This document shows, piece after piece, positions 32,629-38,565 of a stretch of 39,708 bases of DNA (the first letter of the stretch is position 1; every line of letters starts with the position of its first letter). The stretch covers positions 1 through 39,708 of the forward strand of contig RFHU01000097.1 in NCBI GenBank assembly GCA_003695705.1. Direction: 5' to 3'. Made by a program: the position numbers and the translations under genes. The notes beneath the pieces were generated by a model. That model did not search any database. It was not told the origin of the DNA and worked only from the letters and a program-made list of their open reading frames with translations. The stretch comes from Planctomycetota bacterium. GTDB lineage: Bacteria; Planctomycetota; J058.

Positions 32629-33411
32629 GTGAACTTCCGCGCCGCCTGCCTGACGGCCCCCATCGCCTTGTTCCTCGGCTGCGCGAGCGGCCCGCCTCCG
32701 CTGCCACCGCCCAAGGCACCGCCCACGCCGCCGCGGATGGTCCAAACGCCCCCGAAGGGACTCGAGGCTCCGGTGGATCGCTGGCGCCGCGAACTCGCCC
32801 GCCGCCTCCCCGCGCCCTGGCGTCTGGAGCGGATCGACGCTCAGGTGACCGCGCCGACCGGCTGGACCCGCACGGCCGGCGACCGCGGGGTGGCGATCTG
32901 GTTGACCGACGGCCAGCAGCGGCAGGCCTTCCACGTCATGCCGTCCGACTTCGACGGCTACATCAGCGACGTTAGCGTGGCGGCGCGGCCCATGGTGCAG
33001 AGCGACCGACTGCGGCTCTTCGGCCCGCGGAGCGTCGCGCGCGGCTGGAAGGCAGACGAAGAACTCGAAGTCGCGCTCGGCCTGGTGCCCCCCTCGCCCG
33101 AGCAGGCCCTGGCCCTCGACCGCCGAGCGGCCCGCGCCGACTTGGACCGCATCGCCGAGGCCGTGGCGCGGTTCCGCAGCGACGTGGGCTTCCACCCGTT
33201 GCGGCTTTCGCAGCTCTGGGAGCCTCCGGCCAAGGTGCGGGGCTGGAAGGGGCCTTACCTCGAAGGGCCCCTCTACGATCCGTGGGGCAGCGGCTACGCC
33301 TACAGGCCGGGGCGGAGGAGCTTCTTCCTCTGTTCCTACGGCGCCGACGGAGCCCCGGGCGGTCAGGGCGCCGACGCCGACGTGGTGCGCGAGGAATCGC
33401 TGCAGAAGTAA
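32629..33411 (+). CDS. lipoprotein with a GspG-type pseudopilin head domain
   Basis: This encodes 260 residues from GTG 32629, behind AAGGGAGAG. A lipoprotein signal, PIALFLGC (Cys 18), and a Pro-rich linker (to about 45) precede a domain of about 110 residues with no recognised fold (GWTRTAGDRGVAIWLTDG). From about 165 to 255 the sequence matches the soluble core of the major pseudopilin GspG: a helix (DLDRIAEAVARFRSDVGFHP), then GWKGPYLEGPLYDPWGSGYA, YRPGRRSFFLCSYGADGAPG, GGQGADADV, including the calcium-loop-like acidic turn. It has no prepilin signal or pilin transmembrane helix. It is therefore a pseudopilin head on a lipid anchor, about 15 kb from the secretin genes. Role unknown; it could bind the fibre or mimic it. 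Confidence 0.8.
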   Translation: MNFRAACLTAPIALFLGCASGPPPLPPPKAPPTPPRMVQTPPKGLEAPVDRWRRELARRLPAPWRLERIDAQVTAPTGWTRTAGDRGVAIWLTDGQQRQAFHVMPSDFDGYISDVSVAARPMVQSDRLRLFGPRSVARGWKADEELEVALGLVPPSPEQALALDRRAARADLDRIAEAVARFRSDVGFHPLRLSQLWEPPAKVRGWKGPYLEGPLYDPWGSGYAYRPGRRSFFLCSYGADGAPGGQGADADVVREESLQK

Positions 33412-33435
33412 TTCGCCGAGGGGGACGGTGGGGAC

Positions 33436-33468
33436 GACGAGGGCGCGGGGCGCCCTCGTCTCCTTTTT
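33436..33468 (+). terminator. Rho-independent terminator after the pseudopilin-head lipoprotein gene
   Basis: GACGAGGGCGC (33436-33446) and GCGCCCTCGTC (33450-33460) form a perfect 11-bp stem with a GGG loop, followed by TCCTTTTT. It lies 25 nt after the stop at 33411 and is the clearest intrinsic terminator in the window. Confidence 0.9.
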
Positions 33469-33765
33469 GGTTGCGGGCGCTCCTCGGATCGCGTTCCCCG
33501 GGCGAACGAACCCCCGTGCGTCCAAGGTGCGAGGGCGGCGCCGCCGCGCCGCCCTTGGGAGCCCGCCATGAACGCCCTCGCCCTTCTCTTTCCCCTGCGC
33601 TGGTTCGCCCGCCGTCGTGCCGCCCGAGAGGAACTTTCCATCACACCTGGCGGCGCGCAGCTGAAACGTAACGAAACCGTCACGTCGCTAAGCCCTTGCA
33701 GTGGGACGGAGGGGCAGCGGTACGGCGCTTGCGAATCGGTCTCCCGGTTGCAGGGGAGCAGCGAC
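33469..33765. other. intergenic leader, no gene seen
   Basis: There are 297 nt between the terminator and the start of the small zinc-ribbon gene. The part near 33640-33700 is AT-richer than the surroundings and may hold a promoter. An ATG at 33568 is in frame with the next gene, but the stretch between lacks coding character, so I treat it as leader. I compared it by eye with the c-di-GMP (GEMM) riboswitch pattern and saw no match. Confidence 0.45.
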
Positions 33766-34011
33766 ATGCACGGCTTCGAGTTCTACGACGACCGCTTTTC
33801 TTGCCCCAACTGCCAAGGGGCGCTCCCCCACTCCGAATTCCCGCAGACCTGCGAGGAGTGCGGTTACGTGGTGGAGGTCTTCCTGACTCGGGAAGATGCG
33901 GTCGAGGCGATCCTGAACTTCGAGGACGACCCCGACGCCCTGACCACCCGCCCTGCCCACGTCTACGGGCTCGGCTGGGTGGTGGGCCACACCCGGCTCC
34001 TCCTGATCTGA
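33766..34011 (+). CDS. small zinc-ribbon protein (81 aa)
   Basis: The start ATG 33766 follows AGGGGAGC. The sequence MHGFEFYDDRFSCPNCQGAL, PHSEFPQTCEECGYVVEVF carries two CxxC knuckles 13 residues apart, the pattern of a rubredoxin-like zinc ribbon. A helix (TREDAVEAILNFEDDPDAL) and a short C-terminal strand follow. The in-frame upstream ATG 33568 would add 66 residues without coding character and is rejected. Such small ribbons often bind RNA, DNA or protein partners; none is indicated here. It is a single plus-strand gene, facing the fmdB-type unit. Confidence 0.75.
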   Translation: MHGFEFYDDRFSCPNCQGALPHSEFPQTCEECGYVVEVFLTREDAVEAILNFEDDPDALTTRPAHVYGLGWVVGHTRLLLI

Positions 34012-34042
34012 GCGCGGACGTCGGTCTCCGCGCCGTGCCGGG

Positions 34043-34504
34043 TCAGGAGTCCGTGGACGGTGGCGGGTCGCCGTCTTCGGCGGCTGCGTCGGCGCCCTGG
34101 TCCTCGTCCGCTTCGAGCGGGCGCGCAATGCCCAGGGCCTCTTCGAGTTCGGCGACGAGCGCCGGATCCGCGAGGCGCAGGGCGCACTTGTGGGCGTAGC
34201 GCAGCTTGCCCTGCGCCCGCGCCTTCTCGCAGGCGGCACGCCACTCCTCGGCGGAGAGGGCCTCGCCGCGCGCGTCGATGCGGTGGAGGACGAAGTAGTC
34301 CCCCTCGCCGATGGCCTGCGCCTTGAGGTCGGCGATGCGCGCCCGCCGGGCGTCCTCGGCGGGGATCTTCTCGTAGGCCTCGCAGGCGTCGCTCAGACGA
34401 CCCGCGGCGCGGTAGTCGTCGCCAAGGGCCTGGAAGTCGACGGGCTTGCGGGGTTTGCCGTAGAGGATGGTGCGCCGCTCGAGGGCGTCGGGGAGCCGGG
34501 CCAC
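34043..34504 (-). CDS. hypothetical helical protein downstream of fmdB-type gene
   Basis: This encodes 153 residues from GTG 34504, 1 nt after the fmdB-type stop, so it is co-transcribed with it. The first ~60 residues contain a TPR-like helix pair (DFQALGDDYRAAGRLSDACE, AYEKIPAEDARRARIADLKA). The middle has EGDYFVLHRIDARGEALSAE, and another helical part (LRYAHKCALRLADPALVAEL) follows. The C-terminus is acidic and disordered (ADEDQGADAAAEDGDPPPST). No known family is recognised. The pairing with a zinc-ribbon regulator-like protein is the only hint of role. Confidence 0.68.
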   Translation of the reverse strand: MARLPDALERRTILYGKPRKPVDFQALGDDYRAAGRLSDACEAYEKIPAEDARRARIADLKAQAIGEGDYFVLHRIDARGEALSAEEWRAACEKARAQGKLRYAHKCALRLADPALVAELEEALGIARPLEADEDQGADAAAEDGDPPPSTDS

Positions 34505-34505
34505 G

Positions 34506-34790
34506 TCAGGACCCGCTCGAGGCGTCGCCGGTGCCCGACGCGGTCTTCGAGCCCGAGGCGGTGCTCGTCTCCTTCGAACTCTTCGACTCGCTCGCAGGGG
34601 AACTCCCCTTGCGCTTGTAGTCGGTCTCGTAGAAGCCGCTGCCTTTGAAGATCAAGCCGCCGCCCTTGCCGATGAGGCGCCGCAGCTTGCCCTTGCACTC
34701 GGGGCACTCGCTGAGGGGGTCCGAGGTCATGGACTGGAAGTGCTCGAAGCGATGGTCGCACTCGGTGCAGGCGTAATCGTAGGTCGGCAC
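34506..34790 (-). CDS. FmdB-type zinc-ribbon protein
   Basis: This encodes 94 residues from GTG 34790, with AAGGAGGT ideally placed upstream on the minus strand, which fixes the start. The N-terminus PTYDYACTECDHRFEHFQSM, SDPLSECPECKGKLRRLIGK, then GGGLIFKGSGFYETDYK is the full FmdB/CxxC_CxxC_SSSS family signature with two CxxC knuckles. A Ser/Lys-rich disordered tail follows (SSPASESKSSKETSTASG), a common feature of the family. FmdB was named as a putative regulator near formamidase genes, but the general function of the family is not established. A TATACT hexamer 42 nt upstream may be its promoter. Confidence 0.92.
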   Translation of the reverse strand: MPTYDYACTECDHRFEHFQSMTSDPLSECPECKGKLRRLIGKGGGLIFKGSGFYETDYKRKGSSPASESKSSKETSTASGSKTASGTGDASSGS

Positions 34791-34831
34791 GGGGACCTCC
34801 TTCGATAAGTTCTTTCTAATAGGTGTCTTGG

Positions 34832-34837
34832 AGTATA
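34832..34837 (-). promoter_or_regulatory. possible -10 element of the fmdB-type unit
   Basis: TATACT on the minus strand lies 42 nt before the GTG at 34790, in a locally AT-rich leader (TTAGAAAGAACTTATCG). No good -35 hexamer sits 16-18 nt upstream, so the call rests on the -10 and on the base composition. Confidence 0.35.
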
Positions 34838-34859
34838 GCGGCCCGGCGGCTCGGCGCGA

Positions 34860-35222
34860 GGGACAGAGCAAGGGCGCGGGCGCGCCGTTGCGGGGCGTGC
34901 GAAGAAGTGGATGCTCGGTCCGTCGCGGGGACGGAGGGCGTCCAGCCCGGCGGAGGCGACGCGCTGCGGCGGGCGGAGGCCCTTGCCGATGGTCCAGCCG
35001 AGGCGGGCGGTGACCCCGAGGGCGAAGTGCGCGAATCCGTTGCCCCGGCCGCCCCGAGGTGGGGCAGGAGGTCGCTGCCGAGTCCTCCGGCGTTCCCCAT
35101 TGCCTGAAAGAGGAGCGTGCGGGGGTGGAGGTCTCCTGGCCGAAGGTCAGGGCCCGGTCGAGCGGGCGGGCCGCGCGGAGCGGGATCCAGTGGAGGAGCT
35201 CGCGAGGGACGTGGGCGGGTTG
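34860..35222 (-). pseudogene. probable frameshifted gene remnant
   Basis: No single frame is open and coding-like across this stretch, yet strong GC-third-position coding character jumps between frames on the minus strand. From 35222 to about 35106 one frame reads QPAHVPRELLHWIPLRAARP, then LDRALTFGQETSTPARSSF. From 35100 to about 35047 a second frame reads MGNAGGLGSDLLPHLGAA. From 35044 to about 34885 the third reads GNGFAHFALGVTARLGWTIG, then KGLRPPQRVASAGLDALRPR. The two shifts both fit single-base deletions. Together they read as one protein of about 110 residues that I do not recognise. It starts at the stop of the HAD-like gene and could be a decayed gene of that unit or the result of sequencing errors. 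Confidence 0.4.
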
Positions 35223-35223
35223 C

Positions 35224-36582
35224 TCAGAAGTCCTCGGCGTGGACGCGCCAGAGCTTGTCCTCGCCGCGAACGAAGACGAGCGAGCGTTCGCTGCGCTCCT
35301 CCCCGCGAAACAGGGCGAGGCGAAACACGACCTTGGCGGGCTCGGGCTCGTGGCGGGAGACGAGTTCGCAGCGCTCGAAGCGGGGCATGGGGTCGCGGCG
35401 ACCGGACTCGGGGTCGTCGTAGAGGCGCGCGACGACCGCCCGCTCGCCGTAGCGCCAGGCGGCAAGGAGCGAGTGCAGGGCGTCGTTGGCGCTTCGGCGC
35501 CGCAGGGCGGAGAGGAAGGCGTCGCACGCCTGGATCTTGCCGATGACCAGGTGCGCCGCGGCGGCGAGGTTCGGGTCGGTGCTGCGCCGGAAGCGATGCA
35601 CGTAGCCGATTCCGGGGCGTCCGTTCCCGGTGAGCGCCTCGAGGGCGGCGCTCCGTTCGGCCGGCGAGCCTCCCGCCAGGGAGACCAACTGGCGACTGGC
35701 TGCGTAGGCCCCCGCCACGTGGGCGACGACCTGCGGCCAGCGATGCGCGGGGACGACTTCGAGGGGGAGGTCGTCGAGGTCCTTGCCGACCACGATCCCC
35801 ACCAGTCCGCTCGCGACGAAGGCTTCGCCGTCGGAGGGATGACCTCCGATGCCCAGAGCGACTTGCGGTTGCTCCCGATGCAGCTTGGCGACCAGCTTCT
35901 TCATGTAGGTGGCGTGGGAGAGGGAGCGCTCGAAGAGGTCCCAGAAGAGCGTCGGCGCCGGGGGAGCCTTGCGGAGGGCGAGCCACTCCTTGAACTTCTC
36001 GGTGAAGGCGCGCTCGAGGTCCGTGAGGTAGACCAGGTCGTAGTGCTGGGAGAGGACGCCGAGGGTCTCTACGGCGCCTTCGACGGCGGGGATCTTCTCG
36101 TTCTCGACGCCCCGGAACATCTGCAGGTTCGTGGCGGTGGACAGGGTTCGATCCACCTGGACCAAGATGACGGCGCGCTCCTTGCGCGGCACGAGGACCA
36201 CGATTTCGGCCGGCAGGGCCACGTACTGCGACCCCTTGCGCACGCGCGCCTCGATGGCGAAGCGGCCGGGGCCCGGCGGCGTCCACTCGACGGTCGCCAC
36301 CCCGTCGTCGTCGGTCTCGCCCGTGCCCAGGAACTTGGGCCGCTCGAGTTCCTTTCCGTTCGCGCGCACGAGGAAGAAGTCGAGGGGCTCTTCTTCCACG
36401 TCGGGGTGCACGCCGAGCATGCCGGCCGTCTCGAGCTTGGCGAGGAGGCGTACGGCGCGCCCTGCGCGGCCCAGGGCGTCGTAGCCGGTGAGCTGGGCCT
36501 CGTCGGCGCGGGCGAGCGCGGGCAAGAGGCCGAGCAGGGCCGCCGGGACCCAGGGGCAGGGGAAGGTCGCTCTCGTCCTCAC
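35224..36582 (-). CDS. exported HAD/LNS2-like protein lacking the nucleophile Asp
   Basis: This encodes 452 residues from GTG 36582, behind GGAGGAGCCC. A signal peptide (WVPAALLGLLPALARA) is followed by a beta-rich Ig-like domain (about 28-132: DDDGVATVEWTPPGPGRFAI). A HAD-fold domain of the LNS2/lipin or APP1 type follows. Motif I is AVILVQVDRTLS (family hhhhDxDxT), so the first Asp is Gln 142 and the second, D144, is kept. Motif II is VYLTD (T187). A Lys-rich helix (YMKKLVAKL) fits motif III, and GIGGHPSDGEAF (D251) fits motif IV. The C-terminal ~180 residues are helical and end in a small beta domain (RSLVFVRGEDKLWRVHAEDF). Without the nucleophile Asp, phosphatase activity is unlikely. A lipid-related binding role is possible but unproven. 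Confidence 0.75.
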   Translation of the reverse strand: MRTRATFPCPWVPAALLGLLPALARADEAQLTGYDALGRAGRAVRLLAKLETAGMLGVHPDVEEEPLDFFLVRANGKELERPKFLGTGETDDDGVATVEWTPPGPGRFAIEARVRKGSQYVALPAEIVVLVPRKERAVILVQVDRTLSTATNLQMFRGVENEKIPAVEGAVETLGVLSQHYDLVYLTDLERAFTEKFKEWLALRKAPPAPTLFWDLFERSLSHATYMKKLVAKLHREQPQVALGIGGHPSDGEAFVASGLVGIVVGKDLDDLPLEVVPAHRWPQVVAHVAGAYAASRQLVSLAGGSPAERSAALEALTGNGRPGIGYVHRFRRSTDPNLAAAAHLVIGKIQACDAFLSALRRRSANDALHSLLAAWRYGERAVVARLYDDPESGRRDPMPRFERCELVSRHEPEPAKVVFRLALFRGEERSERSLVFVRGEDKLWRVHAEDF

Positions 36583-36628
36583 GGGCTCCTCCAAGCACGC
36601 GGAGCGGTGGGCCGCCGGCGCGCGGTCC

Positions 36629-37024
36629 TCACCAGGTGGCGTCGCAGGCGCCGCAGCGCCGCGCGCAGCGGTCGATGACGTTGTCGGTTTCGTTGTAACA
36701 GTACGGGCACACGTGGTCGGGCAGGTAGAGTTCCCGCGGGGCGCCGTCCGGGGCGACCACCCGCACCCGCGAGCGGGCGGCCAAGGTCCCTTCGTGATCC
36801 CAGCCGCCACCCGCCTCGTCGTCCTCCGTGGGCTCCTGGGGCGCCCGCAGCCGTCCGAGGAGTTCCTCGAGGCCTTCGTGCGGGCGTACCGAGGCCACCC
36901 AGAGTTCTGCGTCGCCCGCGGCGAGGAGCGCGCGGAGGCGCTCGAGGTGCCCTTCGCGGTCGAGCCGCGCCAGTTCGGCGGCGAGCTCTTCGTTGATTCG
37001 GTAGAAGCTGCTGGGGTCGCCCAC
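36629..37024 (-). CDS. small protein with C-terminal zinc ribbon
   Basis: This encodes 131 residues from GTG 37024. The N-terminal 60 residues are helical (INEELAAELARLDREGHLER). The middle is short and acidic (EPTEDDEAGGGW), followed by a beta hairpin (ARSRVRVVAPDGAPRELYLP). The C-terminus DHVCPYCYNETDNVIDRCAR, RCGACDATW has five cysteines, with CPYC and C-x3-C-x2-C arrangements that would form a zinc ribbon. No family is recognised. It lies 46 nt upstream of the HAD-like gene on the same strand and is probably co-transcribed with it. A divergent amidohydrolase gene starts 41 nt away. Confidence 0.68.
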   Translation of the reverse strand: MGDPSSFYRINEELAAELARLDREGHLERLRALLAAGDAELWVASVRPHEGLEELLGRLRAPQEPTEDDEAGGGWDHEGTLAARSRVRVVAPDGAPRELYLPDHVCPYCYNETDNVIDRCARRCGACDATW

Positions 37025-37065
37025 GGGGTTCTGCCTCGGTCCCCAGTATGAGCTAGAGTTGCCGA

Positions 37066-38544
37066 GTGCACGACGTGCTCATTGCCGGGGGCCTGGTCTT
37101 CGACGGAGAGGGCGGCCGACCGCGCCAAGCGGACCTCGCCGTGCGGGAGGGACGGGTGGTCGCGGTCGGGCGCCTCGGCGGTGCTGCGGCGCGCCTCCGC
37201 CTCGACGCCGAAGGGGCCTGGGTCCTCCCCGGGCTGGTCGACGTGCACACGCACTACGATCTGTGCCTCGACTGGCCGGGGCTCGGCGCGCACTGCCTGC
37301 GGCAGGGAGTGACCTCCGTGGTGGGCGGCAACTGCGGGCTGGGGGAGGCAGACGTGGCCGCGGTCTTCGCACGCGCCGCGGCGGCGCGCCTGCCGGTGCA
37401 CTTTGCCCAGCTCGCCCCGCTGGGTCCACTCCGGTCGCGGGTGGTTCCGCGTTGCGCGGGCCGTGCGGCGCGGGCGGACGAGCGGCCCCGTGTGGCCGCC
37501 GAGGCGGCGGCCGCCCTCGACGCCGGAGCCGCGGGGCTTTCCTGGGGCCCCTACCACGCCAACGCGCTCATGGATCGCGAGGAGTTGCTGGCGGCGGCGC
37601 GTGTCGCCGCCGCCCGCGGGAAGCCTTTGTGCGTGCATCGCCGCAGCGAGGGAGCCGAGGGCCTGCGCGCCACCCGCGAGGCCGTCGACCTGGCGCGGGC
37701 CAGCGGGGCGCGGTTGCAAATCTCCCACCTCAAGGCGGCGGGACGCCGCAATTGGTCCGCCTTCGCGGAGGTGGTGCGCGTGGTGGAGGAGGGGCGCCGC
37801 AGCCTGGACCTGGGCGTTGACCTCTACCCCTACGACGCCAGCTTGACCTACCTCTCGGCGACGATCCCCGACGAACTCAAGGCCGACGGCGGTCTGCTCG
37901 CCCGCTTGCGGACTCCGGATGGTTGGGCGGCCGCGCGCGCCGGCGTGGAGCGCTGGTTCCGCGAGCGGCAAGGGCCCGAGCGGGTCGTCCTGCTCGAGCC
38001 GGGACTGGGCGTCGCCCGCGGCTCGACCCTCGAAGAGGCCGCCCGCCACCTGGGTTGCGCCGATCCGGCGGAGGCCGCCCTGCGCCTCGTTGCCGCCGAC
38101 CCGAAGGGCACGGGCGGGTGGGCCACCTACCGCGAAATGATGTCGCCTGCCCACGTCGAGGAGTTGCTCGGACGTTCTTACGCGGCCATCGCCTCGGACG
38201 CCGTCCCCGAGGAAGCCGGAGCGGGGCTCAGCGCGCACCCGCGCGTCTACTCGACCTTCGCGAGGGTCCTGGCTCGAGCGAGCGCCCAGGGCGAGGAGGC
38301 CCTGAGCGACGCGGTACGGCGTTGCACCGGTCTCCCCGCCGAGCGGCTGGGCTTGGGGCGGGGGCGTCTGGTTCCCGGTGCCCCCGCCGACGCGCTCGTG
38401 CTGCGCGGACTGGAGGATCGCGCCAGCTACGAAGAGCCCGAGCTCTACCCCCGCGGAGTCGAGGCGGTCGTGGTGGGCGGCCAGGTTGCGCTCCTCGCCG
38501 GCGAGCCGACGGGAGAGGCCCGCGGCGAGCTGCTGCGGCCCTGA
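37066..38544 (+). CDS. N-acyl-D-amino-acid deacylase (D-aminoacylase) family amidohydrolase
   Basis: This encodes 492 residues from GTG 37066. It follows the D-aminoacylase family throughout: an N-terminal beta sandwich (DVLIAGGLVFDGEGGRPRQA), the metal motif PGLVDVHTHYD, RQGVTSVVGGNCGLGE (with the bridging-Cys position of the family), LSWGPYHANALMDREELL, VHRRSE, QISHLKAAGRRNW, DLYPYDASLTYLSATIPDEL, and a late metal Asp in SDAVPEE. HPRVYSTFARVLAR, TGLPAERLGLGRGRLVPGAP and ADALVL close the family pattern. Such enzymes hydrolyse N-acyl-D-amino acids or related amides (also dihydropyrimidinase-like substrates). The exact substrate is not determined; scavenging of D-amino acids from peptidoglycan or peptides is a reasonable inference. 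No signal peptide is seen. Single gene. Confidence 0.92.
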   Translation: MHDVLIAGGLVFDGEGGRPRQADLAVREGRVVAVGRLGGAAARLRLDAEGAWVLPGLVDVHTHYDLCLDWPGLGAHCLRQGVTSVVGGNCGLGEADVAAVFARAAAARLPVHFAQLAPLGPLRSRVVPRCAGRAARADERPRVAAEAAAALDAGAAGLSWGPYHANALMDREELLAAARVAAARGKPLCVHRRSEGAEGLRATREAVDLARASGARLQISHLKAAGRRNWSAFAEVVRVVEEGRRSLDLGVDLYPYDASLTYLSATIPDELKADGGLLARLRTPDGWAAARAGVERWFRERQGPERVVLLEPGLGVARGSTLEEAARHLGCADPAEAALRLVAADPKGTGGWATYREMMSPAHVEELLGRSYAAIASDAVPEEAGAGLSAHPRVYSTFARVLARASAQGEEALSDAVRRCTGLPAERLGLGRGRLVPGAPADALVLRGLEDRASYEEPELYPRGVEAVVVGGQVALLAGEPTGEARGELLRP

Positions 38545-38565
38545 GGCGAGGGAGGCCGCCCGCGG

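Noticed and set aside
33568..33765. N-terminal extension of the small zinc-ribbon protein
   Set aside because: The stretch lacks GC-third-position coding character and is AT-richer; ATG 33766 has its own ribosome site.
33640..33765. Possible c-di-GMP (GEMM) or other riboswitch before the zinc-ribbon gene
   Set aside because: The conserved GEMM core elements are not found by eye and no paired architecture fits.
35224..38238. Open minus-strand frame extending the HAD-like gene far upstream across the amidohydrolase
   Set aside because: A strong ribosome site and signal peptide place the start at 36582. The extension is antisense to the D-aminoacylase family gene, which matches its family throughout.
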